The notes below the pieces were generated by a model that was not told the DNA's origin, ran no database searches, and saw only the letters and a program-made list of their open reading frames with translations. From Anoplopoma fimbria (Eukaryota; Chordata; Actinopteri; Perciformes; Anoplopomatidae), in contig NC_072467.1 in the NCBI RefSeq assembly GCF_027596085.1, positions 11,932,476 through 11,996,475 of the forward strand: DNA of 64,000 bases, written 5' to 3'. Position 1 is the stretch's first letter; the number at the start of each line of letters is the position of its first letter. Both the position numbers and the translations under genes were made by a program. Shown here piece after piece: positions 36,103-47,322 of this stretch.

Positions 36103-37557
36103 AGATTCTTTGTCAAGTCTACTTTGAGAAGCTGTTGCTGCTTTAGATTTTTCCACGCTGCACCATGCAGCTGCAGCTGAGGTGAATATAGGTCCATATA
36201 TATGAGGTGGTCTCAAAGGACGCACAAACAGCAGTGCCTCTTTTTTTACCTGTCTGAGTGCAAATAACTTCCCTGTATGTGTGTATTGTTATTAGGATTG
36301 TAGTTCTGTCCTTAACTAGTGTTAAAATACATCTCAAAAGCCTCTAATAGTTTCATTCCCCTTTGTCAGCAATTATACTAAGGAAATGTTAGACAGACAC
36401 TTGTTATTTTGAATTATGTTAGAAGTTTATGTTAAATAAGGAGCAGGAATGTTCCACCACTTGTGTTCTTTAGTGCAATATTTTGAGATATATGCTTCAG
36501 TCATTTTAATAAGGTTAACCGAGTTCATCTGTCCTTATCTAGGCAAGTTGAAATTTAAAAGGCTTGTATCACGTTTTAATGCCTGCATGTCTGTATGTGC
36601 CCACTTGTTCACAAGGCCAGATACTGTGTAATGCTGTATGTTCATATTCCCATTCCCATCCGATTTTAAGTTAATATTACTAATCTTGACTTAAATATGT
36701 ACTGCATCTAACTATGGTTCTATGTTAACACAACTTGACCTGTTGAGTTCCTTCATGTGTAAAAACTTAAATAATTTGAGGCAACGGGTTTCCAAGCGAT
36801 TTTCTAGTAAAGTCAACTTATTCGGGATAAGAGTGCACTTTTAACACTAAAATATTTTTTTAAAAATCAGCTGGTTGCCTCAGTAATTTGGCCCAACATC
36901 AATGGCTGCTGTACATTTTGCATGTCGCCAGATGTGCAAAATGTTTGCTGCATTTGAATCCCGAAGCCTTGAATCTTCTTTGCCTGAATTATTAGTCAGA
37001 TAAATAACATCAGAGGGCTTCTTCATAAAGCCTGCCTTGAATTAACCCAACAAATAACCATGATCGGTCTGTGTCAAAGCTGGGCTGGAGCTATCGTCAA
37101 AAATATTGGACCGGTGGTTTATTTGACCTGCAATCACGTTAATTTACAGTGAAGAAAAAGTACTGAAACGAACCTGCAATGTTTCCAGGTGAGACCCAAA
37201 GGTGCCTTGTGGACGAAAAGAGAAAATAGTCGTTATAGTGTTTTCTAGAAAAAACCCTGCATGTCAAAACCGGCACCAAAGATATCACTTTCATCGAGAT
37301 TAACCCACAGTGATTTTGAGTAAAAAAATAAATGTTGGTGGCGTTTAAAGAAAATTCACTTAATACGTAATGAATTATCTGGGAACATGGATGAAATGCG
37401 TGGCTATCCATCAACTGGAAGTTGAGACACACGCGATAAGAGGCTAACCACCTGCTACTAATGTGAGGTTAACTACAAAGAGACACCTAAGCCTGAATAA
37501 CCAACACTGTCACAACCAGCAATCATGATTTATTGAAAACACTAGTAAAGGGCCTTC
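36103..37557. other. Intergenic sequence between the pseudogene and H2A relic
   Basis: No exon, RNA or clear transposon was seen. Short frames look fortuitous. Confidence 0.4.
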
Positions 37558-37619
37558 TTAGAAATTAACCTTATTTATTTTCGTGGATTCATTGTAGATA
37601 CATGATAAACACCGCTCTT

Positions 37620-37752
37620 TATGAGACCCGCTGCGCGTAGTTCCCTTTACGCAGCAGCCTGTGAACACGACCGGGAACTGGAGCCCAGCACGAGAGGAGC
37701 GGGTCTTTGCCTTAGCTCTGGCTTTTCCTCCGGTTTTCCCTCTGCCACTCAT
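37620..37752 (-). pseudogene. h2a: Histone H2A 5' fragment (frameshifted, truncated)
   Basis: The ATG at 37750-37752 opens [20 protein letters not shown] followed by RAGLQFPV, the standard H2A N-terminus. Four bases are then missing (GGTCGTGTTCAC against an expected GGTCGGCCGTGTTCAC), so the open frame continues as unrelated sequence to 37558. In the shifted frame H2A identity continues ([14 protein letters not shown]) to about residue 44 and then stops. No histone fold remainder, C-terminus or stem-loop follows. It is head-to-head with H3 at 38110. Confidence 0.93.
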
Positions 37753-38520
<768 letters not shown>

Positions 38521-38547
38521 ACTGTCTGCTGATCCACAAACCACAAC

Positions 38548-38563
38548 GGCTCTTTTAAGAGCC
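38548..38563 (+). terminator. Histone 3' stem-loop of H3 copy 1
   Basis: GGCTCTTTTAAGAGCC after ACAAACCACAAC, followed by CTGAAGAGCTCATTCC as downstream element. Confidence 0.95.
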
Positions 38564-38599
38564 AACTCACTCTACACTGAAGAGCTCATTCCTCTGCTG

Positions 38600-39670
38600 G
38601 AAACGTGTATTATTGAAACTGATAAATGATGATACAATATAATCATGCATTTATAATTGTACGCTAAATGAGATGATTACATGTCCTTAACTCATGACCT
38701 TATTTGAAATACTTTCAAGGGTCCTTAATTGTGCTTTAGAACAGGGTTTGGCACAAATTATAAACTTTTGAGAGCTATAGCATTTATGCTGCTGAGTCCT
38801 CAGCATAAATTCAGCGACCTGAATATAAAGTGTCAATTAAAGCAGAATGGGGTCAATAATCTGAAATAAAGCTGATGGCTAATTGGATTGTTTTTATCAC
38901 TTTTTTTCCTTTTTCATCCTTATAACTTTGTTTAATAATGTAAAGATGTGGAAGAAGTGAAATGTGATAAATAGATAAACACACATAATGAGAGTCGAGA
39001 AAACAAAGACTGACAAAAAATGATTACAACAGACATTACTTAAGTAATATCTGCATTTTTTTCTACGTTCATTCACATGATTGTCTCATTGAAAACTTTT
39101 CTCTTTCGCTTGCCTGCAAGCAACACACCTCATAAGAAATGTATCCCTGATTAATGCTGTTGTTCAGTAGGTGGTGCTGTGTTTGGGTTATAGGGCGTGT
39201 CCATCAGTGACAGTGGTTCTCTCCTTTTATAAATATCTTTATATACAGATAATAAATAAATAAATAACCTTTTATTATTATTTTATTATTATTATTATTA
39301 TCAGGCACATCATGCACAACGTGAGTCCACTAGCCAACAATCTAGTGTCAAATCTTACAATTACACAGACAATTTCTACAAAACGAGGTGTTTGTTGTCA
39401 AAACTAAGAGCCAATCAGCTCTTTGATCAGGAGACAGCCAGGCGTTTCCCATCATGCACTGCGCCATGCAGTCCGTGGAGAGCAACTGCGGCGCCTGGCT
39501 CTAAAACCTGCAGCCGCCTCGCTCTCGTGAGGTTATCGTTGCCCACGTGTTCATGACGTCACAGGAAGTCAGGGTCAAATCGGACACGAATCTAACCGGC
39601 ATGCATTGCGCGGCGATCGATTCTGCGCAGGACTGGCTCATCTCCAACGAACCTGTTATGAAAATCCATC
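38600..39670. other. Spacer between H3 and the H4 pseudogene
   Basis: It contains the empty insertion site for the TA-targeting element (39146-39170), an AATAAATAA/TTATTATT low-complexity stretch (39250-39300) and GC-richer sequence near 39470-39640. No gene was seen. Confidence 0.5.
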
Positions 39671-39671
39671 G

Positions 39672-39750
39672 CTTCAGTCTTCTGTCACGTCCTCAGACAT
39701 GATTTAAAGGCTGGGAACCCATAAGCACATCATCTTTAGTTGAAAGGTAT
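39672..39750 (+). promoter_or_regulatory. Orphan H4 promoter
   Basis: ATGAAAATCCAT, CACGTCCTCAGACATG, TTTAAA (39703-39708) and GGGAACCC follow the order of the working H4 promoters. The leader breaks off near 39750 and H4 coding sequence resumes only at 40775, so inserted sequence separates promoter and gene. Confidence 0.75.
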
Positions 39751-39802
39751 CGACTCTCAAAAAGTTTGGTATCTGCAACAGAGTGAGGAGACATAAAGTT
39801 AA

Positions 39803-40213
39803 ACCCAAGACTTAAACGGACACTTTGCGTCCATTCCGCACTCAATCTCCCTTGGTCCCGACAACGGACGTATCATCTATCCCGGTCAGTCCATCACCTG
39901 CTTCATATGTCAGTCCGCCGACCACCAGGTGAATAGTCACCAGGTGAACGGTGTCCGTCTGTCAAATGATGGAGATGTGGTGGTTTGGGCCACGAGGCTC
40001 AATAATGTTTGGCAGAGTCAGTGCAGCATGTGTGGCGAAAAGGCTACACATACTCCAACGGGGCGATATCTCAAAATCAATATGAAAGTGCCCGTGAGAG
40101 CCCCAGCTCAGACTCCAGCTCTGTCGGTCTTACAGCCAGCCAGAGTCAGCAGCACCCCCCTCCAGGGTCTCTCTCAGGTGTGGGAGAGACTCCTTCTCTC
40201 CCACACCTGTAAC
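39803..40213 (+). other. Unrecognised open reading frame
   Basis: A frame of about 137 codons with no clear start includes PDNGRIIYPGQSITCFICQS, VNGVRLSNDGDVVVWATRLN and NVWQSQC. The GQS...NDGDVVVW...VWQS arrangement weakly recalls bulb-type (B-type) lectin repeats known from some fish mucus lectins, but key positions differ. It lies inside the broken H4 locus, so it was probably inserted there, perhaps with the LINE that follows. I cannot assign a function. Confidence 0.35.
40175..40209. repeat. Perfect 14-bp inverted repeat
   Basis: CAGGTGTGGGAGAG (40175-40188) and its exact reverse complement (40196-40209) are separated by ACTCCTT. It lies at the end of the unrecognised open frame. Confidence 0.9.
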
Positions 40214-40279
40214 TGATATTGAAGGAAAGGAAGTAATTAAAATATAAAAAAATCAAGAGTTTTTATGTAACTACTAAAA

Positions 40280-40774
40280 AATGTCCCATGATTTACTGTA
40301 ACGAGGATGAAACGCAACAACACCTGCTCATGGAATAAAACAACACTCAAGAGGTCTGGTCCATGCTTCATGGTCTTGGTCTAGTTTTTCATGTAAATTA
40401 TAATTCCGTCATGTATGGTCTGTTATGTGAGAAAATCCCTGTCAAACAACAATATCTTTTCCTACTGATCATCAGCATTACATGTTTAAAACTTTGGAAA
40501 ACCAGATGTATTATGATAATTTAACAAACTGTTATAGACAGCAACATGATGATCAAACACCTCCTGACTGAACTCAGAAGGAGGAGAACTTTAGATAAAA
40601 AACAGATCCCTCCTTGGCACAAACTGAGCTTTTGAAAAACTGCACACAGCACTTTTTTTGTATCTGTACCAGTAATTGTATATTATGGATGTATATTTAT
40701 AAATTGTATACTTATTTATGAAATGTAATCTTGTTATGAACTCAATAAAGCATTCTTTAAAAAAAAAAAAAAAG
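40280..40774 (+). mobile_element. 5'-truncated LINE with poly(A) inserted in H4 pseudogene
   Basis: MIYCNEDETQQHLLM at the left, a broken frame, a CTCAATAAAGCATTC signal and A14 at about 40759-40773. It matches 33555-33995 over most of its length. The poly(A) directly abuts H4 coding sequence, so this is a retrotransposition event into the start of an H4 gene. Confidence 0.8.
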
Positions 40775-40920
40775 CATGGGAGGAAAAGGACTCGGTAAAG
40801 GAGGTGCTAAATATCAACGAAAAGTCCTCTGTGATATCCAAGAGAAAGACCGTGACCACCATGGATGTGGTGTATGCTCTGAAGACACAGGGAAGCACTC
40901 TGTACGGCTTCGGAGGTTAA
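40775..40920 (+). pseudogene. h4: Histone H4 pseudogene (internal deletion)
   Basis: Homology to H4 begins in codon 5 or so, right after the LINE poly(A): GGAGGAAAAGGACTCGGTAA is identical to the working genes. After about codon 26 it jumps to the KRKTVT codons, dropping about 50 codons at a CCAAG microhomology, and ends with the normal LYGFGG codons and TAA (40918-40920). Missense changes are present and the deletion changes frame. The stem-loop region at 40950 remains. Confidence 0.93.
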
Positions 40921-40949
40921 ATGCATATCAGAGGATAAAGATATTCAAA

Positions 40950-40965
40950 AGCCCTTTTAAGGGCC
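40950..40965 (+). terminator. Stem-loop of the H4 pseudogene
   Basis: AGCCCTTTTAAGGGCC: the basal G-C pair is lost (A-C). Confidence 0.85.
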
Positions 40966-41283
40966 ACCCATATACTCACTATACAGAGCTGATTACTTCC
41001 AAAGTTGCACAGTAGACTGATCGACAGCTCAATATCATCATGTCAACACAAGTCATAGAAATAATTAAACAAAAGATCACACGGTAGCCTTCTCAGGAGC
41101 TAGATTGCTTGAATGATACCCCTCAAACTTTAATAGAATTGCCCTAGCTGTCCTGTGCTACATGTTCAGTGAAAAACTAAATATTGCTTGGATTCCCACC
41201 TAATAAGTTTGATCTCAATTTGTGTATTAAAAAACTATGGGGAATGACAAAAGAATCAACTACAAGGACTAAATAAAAGAGGT

Positions 41284-41380
41284 ACATTACATTACATTAC
41301 ATTACAGGCATTTAGCAGACGCTTTTATCCAAAGCGACTTACAGGAAGTGTATTCAACATAGGTATTCAAGAGAACTACT
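41284..41380 (-). repeat. L2-like 3' tail (minus orientation)
   Basis: (CATTA)n, then CAGGCATTTAGCAGACGCTT and TTATCCAAAGCGACTTACAG: the reverse complement of the tails at 26410 and 35020. Confidence 0.8.
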
Positions 41381-43189
41381 AGTCACCAGGTACCTGTTAA
41401 GATAGACAATTTGTCCATTCATTCTTTGTAATTTCAGATGTACGAATGTTCATTTTGGCGATAACGCAGCTAGTGTGGGTTTTGATGGCGGTTTATTATG
41501 CACAATGAGGGAGAGAGTTGGAGGAAAGCAGCAACTAAAGGTCGAGAGTTTCTGTGTTACTCTAAGCCAGAAGGTCTGCTGGGTGAACAGAACCATGAGA
41601 ACATGCTGCCAAATGTTCGTGATGGCCGATTCTCCTAAAGCATCTCAGTATATTTTGGAAGCATTCCATTGTGTTGTCTTCATAGAAAAGTTTTATTGCA
41701 CCAATTCAGTTATTCCTTAATATTGTATCTGACGTGTGTTTAATATATGTTGCTTTGTCGGCGCAAACGTAACAGTTTTGTATGATTTTGTTTCTTCCTC
41801 TGGATATTGATGTGATTCAATACCTGATGTTCATAAAGTCATAAACTATAATTAGTTTCATAAAAAACATTATCAATCATTATCATCATCATCGTTGATT
41901 GAAGACAGGTTTCTCTGAGTCAAAAACTAATATTTCAGTATGTACTCTTCATCTTGGTTCTGTGAGCTGACATAAAGCTGTCAAGTCAATTTTATTGAGT
42001 AATATCAGAATTCAATGCCTGAAGGGACACCAGATGGTAGTATTGTAACAAAATGAAATACATTGTGACAGATGTAATAGACCAACATACTGACAAAAAG
42101 ATAAAGCAGTTACAATGATGTGAAGGTATGTTTAGGACTAGAGATTAGTTTGCATTAAGTAGGGATTGTGTGCATGTGTACTGGTGTCTATATGTTGGTA
42201 TGTGTAGTTATGGGTTGTCTATGGGATGTGTGTCGGAGGGAAAGAAGACAGAGTGGTAATGTTGCGATTGTTAATTATATAATATAATAACCACCATTTA
42301 TTTAAGATTACGTATAGCAATGATGAGCAAAGCCAGACCGGGGCTGAGGAGGCAGAGAGATCTAAACTCTTGCCCCCAGTGATATATTATACTATATGAA
42401 CAATGGTAGCAGTATATTACAACAGGTTCAAAGATTAGAACTGAATTTGTTTGTATTATAATTCAAGGAGTATTGGTGTTTATCATTTTCGATTAAACTC
42501 TTTTTCATGGTGTATAAAATGTCATTTATTCATGTAAATCCTAACCTTCATCTACAAAACATCTTTTTTTGCATTTATCTGATATCTGAATTTTTCCCCT
42601 TAGTGTCAACTCCAAATTACCTGTCAAGATGTCATTATGCTATGGTGTATTGCAGATTTGGCTTTTGATCTCCTCAAAGGAATTTCCTCAAATATAATTA
42701 TTTCATTTTTTCACTTTTGCAAGTTATCTACAACCCGAATCCCCTCCATCCCAACATGAGCCGGTAACCAACAGAAATGCACATCTATTCCTAATTGTTG
42801 TAAAATTCAATAATGACATATGAGCATCAGTGTAGGATCATCTAGACCTGTTTGACCTGATTGTTTGAAGCTGCAGATTGTGATATTACTACTTTAATTA
42901 GTTAAACCTCCTCTACCTACTGAAGACTGGTGATTATTGCTGTCAATTCTGCTGTGTTTACTGTTTGAAATGATTACAGCTGCTCCTCTGTCGAAAACTG
43001 TGTTTGACACTTCATGAGGCTTCTTATAGTCACCACTGATATATGTATCAATGACACAATGTTACTGGAGCATTTGAAGTCACTTACCTTGCTGTCCCAA
43101 ACAGGTGTCATTTATTTATCAGTGCGTTTGATCGTCATGGGTAAAACTATTGACTTTTTATATTAAAAGTAGGCTAGTAATCACAGAGG
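41381..43189. other. Intergenic sequence before block 3
   Basis: No gene was recognised. Near 41982 a TGTCAAGTCAATTTTATTGA stretch resembles the start of the repeat at 24175. Confidence 0.4.
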
Positions 43190-43610
43190 ACTGTTCACAT
43201 TGAGCATCTCTGATAGTAAATCTGACTAAACTGCACCATAAGCCTCGACCATCAGTGTGTTTGCTCCTCTCAGAAAAACTTCCGATTATTAAAAACAGAT
43301 CAACATCAAATGGTTGTTTTTACATTGTAACCCTGAACAAGCAAGCAAACATGTTGGAAAACAACTTTTGATGGAGCTCTGATGCATTTAAATCATTTTA
43401 GGAGAGAAATTAGAGGGAAAAGTCGCTCATCAGTGCTGTCCACGGCGGTAAGTAGGTGAGGTTTGGAGGCTCCTCAAACAAAATACAGAGATCATCAGAG
43501 CTCTACATGACTTCAATATGAAGAGAAACATGTCCGCTATCGGCTCCCTTCACTGTTAGTCTTCAGTAGTTCTTCCACATTCAGTTTTTCCTCTTTTATC
43601 GGTGAAGAGA

Positions 43611-43694
43611 AAACACAAGTGACTCTGCTTTCAGAGTGCACAGAGGAGCCACGAGCTGGGTTGAGTCTCCACGGTTCTCATGGTGTGTTTAAGT
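43611..43694 (+). promoter_or_regulatory. H1 promoter (copy 3)
   Basis: AAACACA AC box at 43611-43617 and TTTAAGT at 43688-43694, preceded by an intact TTTTATCGGTGAAGAG. Confidence 0.75.
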
Positions 43695-43772
43695 GCAGCC
43701 CCCTGCTCTGAGCTCTTCAACAGTCAGACAGACTCTCTGTTACCGTGAGGACGAACACATCAACGCTACAAA

Positions 43773-44384
43773 ATGGCAGAAGTAGCTCCAGCTGCAGCTC
43801 CCGCTGCGGCCAAAGTAGCCAAGAAGAAGGTGTCCAAGCCGAAGAAGACTGGTCCCAGCGTCGCTGAGCTCATCGTTAAAGCTGTGGCCGCATCCAAGGA
43901 GCGGAGCGGCGTGTCTGCGGCCGCCGTCAAGAAGGCTCTGGCCGCCGGAGGATACGATGTGGATAAGAACAACTCCCGGGTCAAGACCGCCATCAAGAAC
44001 CTGGTGACTAAGGGGACTCTGGTCCAGACCAAGGGGACCGGGGCCTCTGGCTCCTTCAAGATAAGCAAGACGGCTGTCGAGAAACCGGTCAAGAAAGCCG
44101 CTCCTAAAGCCAAGAAGCCCGCAGCTAAGAAACCCGCAGCGGCCAAAAAGCCCAAAGCAGCGGCAGTAAAGAAACCAGCAGTCGCTAAGAAGTCACCGAA
44201 GAAGGCCAAGAAACCCGCAGCGGCCAAGAAACCAACAAAGAGCCCCAAGAAGGCGACCAAGAGCCCCAAAAAAGTAGCAAAGAGTCCCAAGAAGGTGGTC
44301 AAAAAGGCCCCCGCACCCAAGAAATCCCCCGCTAAGAAGGCTGCCAAGCCCAAAGCAAAGAAGGCAGCACCCAAGAAGAAGTGA
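43773..44384 (+). CDS. h1: Histone H1 (copy 3, intact)
   Basis: The 203-residue linker histone has an Ala/Lys-rich N-terminal tail, a winged-helix globular domain (about residues 20-100, with [18 protein letters not shown] and [17 protein letters not shown]) and a long basic tail of KKP, AKKP and SPKK repeats ending [12 protein letters not shown]. It is intronless, with the start at ATG 43773. It is the only H1 in the window with the full frame: the five-C run near 44328 and the CCC near 44133 are both preserved. The stem-loop lies 33 nt after the stop. Confidence 0.98.
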   Translation: MAEVAPAAAPAAAKVAKKKVSKPKKTGPSVAELIVKAVAASKERSGVSAAAVKKALAAGGYDVDKNNSRVKTAIKNLVTKGTLVQTKGTGASGSFKISKTAVEKPVKKAAPKAKKPAAKKPAAAKKPKAAAVKKPAVAKKSPKKAKKPAAAKKPTKSPKKATKSPKKVAKSPKKVVKKAPAPKKSPAKKAAKPKAKKAAPKKK

Positions 44385-44417
44385 GCTGTTATCTCAACAA
44401 CAATCACTCCGATAAAA

Positions 44418-44433
44418 GGCTCTTTTAAGAGCC
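44418..44433 (+). terminator. Histone 3' stem-loop of H1 copy 3
   Basis: GGCTCTTTTAAGAGCC, then ACCCACATCATCTTTAAGAG. Confidence 0.95.
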
Positions 44434-46144
44434 ACCCACATCATCTTTAAGAGCATATTCCTGAAAATGTTTATACTGAGATTCATAAAACAATGTATGG
44501 AGGAGGAAAAGTGCATTATAAGATTACTTCACTAATCACAATCTAAACCTATATAGGTGAAAAGGTTAAGAATATTGACCTCAAACTGAATTGATTTACT
44601 ACATCAATCAGTTTCAGTCCAGTTGAAAATGAACGTGAATGTCTGAAAGTTCAGGATGAGATGGAGCAGCACAATTTGCAGCTACTCTTCACATCTAGCC
44701 AGTGACCCTAAACAGATGCGTACTTGGCACAATAAAAACAGATTTTTAGGCACCTTATTTACATCATACCAATAAGTGCAATCGCAGTAAGTGAAACAGA
44801 CCTACATGAATCCATTGATATCATACTGTTATCACTTTTTTTGACAGGTTTATTTTTTTTAAAGGCATACAAACCAGACAACTATTTAATAAATAACATG
44901 AACTCTGATTTTGTATTCTATACTTTGTGTCATTGTATTGGCATAATGATGGTCTGCATTCGCAAAACAAAGCCACATCCATTAACAGTTATTTAAATAT
45001 GACAAATGTTTAGCACTGTCAATTACTGCATGTGTTTAACATAGCATAACATATTACAAGTATTGGACCAGGTTTTACTTTCACAACTCAAAAACATTAA
45101 GTGATTAATCAGCACTTGGACAACAGGAACACGTCTTCTTTAAAGAGCACTTTCCTGTTTTTTTGAGATTTCAATTAACTGTTTAGGTTAAATTATCTAA
45201 GATTCAAAATAGATTTAGGAGGAAAATGAGGTATTTATGGCAAATTAACAAGTGAAAAAAGGCTATATTCATGTTGGCATAAAATTATATATAATATATA
45301 ACTCACTGGTTTCACAAAAATGCTGTGAATACAAATACATCCCCACTTCTAGTAGTGGTCACTCTACTACCTATTTAACAAACCTTGATATGAAAGCTGT
45401 AATGTATCAAATGGGTTATTGTCCCTCCAAATATCTCAAACACATTAAGTGGTTAGATGCCTTTTAGAAGTTTTTTGACCACCTACATTAAAATGAGCTA
45501 AGGGATATAATTTCATTTTTAAAAGAATCATAAGTGACTTCATTTGAAAACATCTCAACTGGAGTGTCATGGTAAGATGTGTTCATGAAAAGCTACTGTT
45601 CAATTTTAGATCCTAAAGTCAACTCTGCCAGCTGGGATTGGCTCAACTGCAATGCTAAGTGGGATAATCAGAAGCTAATTATACAGATATAAATTCAGAA
45701 TGATTGATATCATGAAATCAACTTCATTTTTGGCAATAAGATTTTTGCCACTACCATAACCTACAAATGAGGATTTTGTAAAGTCATCTGTCGACTATCA
45801 ACAGGTTCATGATCTAAACATGTAGACTTTGAAATTGGTTAGTAAGACAAAGTTGAACCTTTCTGGTATAAGTGCTTAAGATTTTTCACAGATGCTTTAA
45901 ATTGTTCTGTAGATATCAGCAGAAGACACACAATTAGAGACCGCTAAAACATAAGTTGAAAAGCTCTTAAATAGGAAGTAAGAAAAGGATCCCCGACTTA
46001 GTTTCTTTGATATTTATTGTCAACAGCCAGATGCATTTTTGCAGTGCTCTCTGGTTACCCATTAAGGACTGAACAAAGAACCATAGTAATATGTGCAAGA
46101 CAAGATAGCTTCTGATCATATGCAGGTTATACTAGTACTCGAGT

Positions 46145-46320
46145 TTCATAATCAGCTTTATTGCACATACAAGATTGACTCCAATTCTCCAAAGATCATA
46201 CATTTTTCAGGAAAATAGAATTACTTGATGGTCCTTGTTAATAAAGGCTGATCTAGCCATAGTATATTCCACTGCCACAGTGGAAAAAAACAGCCTTGTG
46301 CAGCAGCATCATGTAGATTC
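46145..46320. mobile_element. SINE-like insertion shared by blocks 3 and 4
   Basis: GTTTCATAATCAGCTTTATT to GCAGCAGCATCATGTAG interrupts the alignment with blocks 1 and 2, which run directly from CTTGATC to TAGATTCTTGGAAATAA. Block 4 (about 50765-50895) carries a shorter relative at the same place, so it predates the block 3-4 duplication. The family is not identified. Confidence 0.65.
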
Positions 46321-46396
46321 TTGGAAATAACATTCGCATTTAGTCATGAATAATCTTATTGAACTTAACAGGAACAAGTCTTCAGAGGAAGTGTGT

Positions 46397-46412
46397 GGCT
46401 CTTAAAAGAGCC
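46397..46412 (-). terminator. Histone 3' stem-loop of H2B copy 3
   Basis: GGCTCTTAAAAGAGCC on the plus strand. Confidence 0.95.
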
Positions 46413-46446
46413 TTTGTGTTGTTGGTCTAGATCAGGTTTATCAGGT

Positions 46447-46821
46447 TTACTTGGAGCTCGTGTACTTGGTCACGGCCTTGGTTCCCTCAGACACGGCGTG
46501 CTTCGCCAGCTCACCGGGCAGCAGCAGGCGGACAGCGGTCTGGATCTCCCTGGAGGTGATGGTGGAGCGCTTGTTGTAGTGAGCCAGACGAGAGGCCTCA
46601 CCGGCGATGCGCTCAAAGATGTCGCTCACGAACGAGTTCATGATGCCCATGGCCTTGGAGGAGATGCCGGTATCAGGGTGGACCTGCTTCATCACTTTGT
46701 ACACGTAGATGGCGTAGCTCTCCTTCCTGGACTTCCTCCTCTTCTTGCCAGTCTTGCTGACGCTCTTAGCGACGGCTTTCTTGGAGCCCTTCTTGGGCGC
46801 TTTAACTGTGGTGTCAGGCAT
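46447..46821 (-). CDS. h2b: Histone H2B (copy 3, intact)
   Basis: The 124-residue H2B is identical in protein to the other three copies; the nucleotide sequence is almost the same as at 8254. The start is at ATG 46819-46821. Upstream are TATTTATAT (46874-46882), octamer ATGCAAAT (46890-46897) and ATTGG (46923-46927). It is oriented against H1 at 43773 and in line with H4 at 49853. Confidence 0.98.
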   Translation of the reverse strand: MPDTTVKAPKKGSKKAVAKSVSKTGKKRRKSRKESYAIYVYKVMKQVHPDTGISSKAMGIMNSFVSDIFERIAGEASRLAHYNKRSTITSREIQTAVRLLLPGELAKHAVSEGTKAVTKYTSSK

Positions 46822-46873
46822 GATATGTCGTATCTTCCTAAAACAGATAATGCCCACATCGCGGTGGACGGTC

Positions 46874-46927
46874 TATTTATATCAACTCGATGCAAATACG
46901 ACTGTGCTGTTGCTCTCACAGGATTGG
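46874..46927 (-). promoter_or_regulatory. H2B promoter (copy 3)
   Basis: TATA, octamer and CCAAT elements, spaced as in copy 1. Confidence 0.85.
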
Positions 46928-47290
46928 TTGTCATCTCAGCGGGACTGAGCATGCGCCAAAACATGTAACGTTCCCTGCAAGGACAAGAGGCGTAAACAGG
47001 GATTTAGTGACTGTCAAGACCAGGATGTAAAGGGAAACAACAGAACTCTACAAGTAGATGGTCAAGAGTTTAGATGCTATGTGTTCGTTGTTGGGATGGA
47101 CCAGTGGATAAATAAGTACTACGATCTTGTAGTCTATGAAATAGAAGTACCAATACAACAGTGTAGAAATACTCTGTTCTGCAATACTCTGTTTTGCTCA
47201 AGTAAAAGTATTTGCATCCAAATATGCCTAAAGTGCTAAAGTTAGCTGCTGTATTGACATATTAGTGTGAAAATCCCATCAGTGTTATAT

Positions 47291-47322
47291 ACATAAAAAA
47301 AAAATGACTGTAATGTAATACA
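47291..47322 (+). mobile_element. Minimal retroposon scrap
   Basis: Block 1 reads GTTATATACACAGGTAATG; here ATAAAAAAAAAATGACTGTA plus ATGTAAT is inserted. AAATGACTGTAATGTAAT is the very end of the L2-like tail seen at 26480 and 35080. A short ATACAC-like target duplication may flank it. Only about 25 bp of element are left. Confidence 0.6.
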
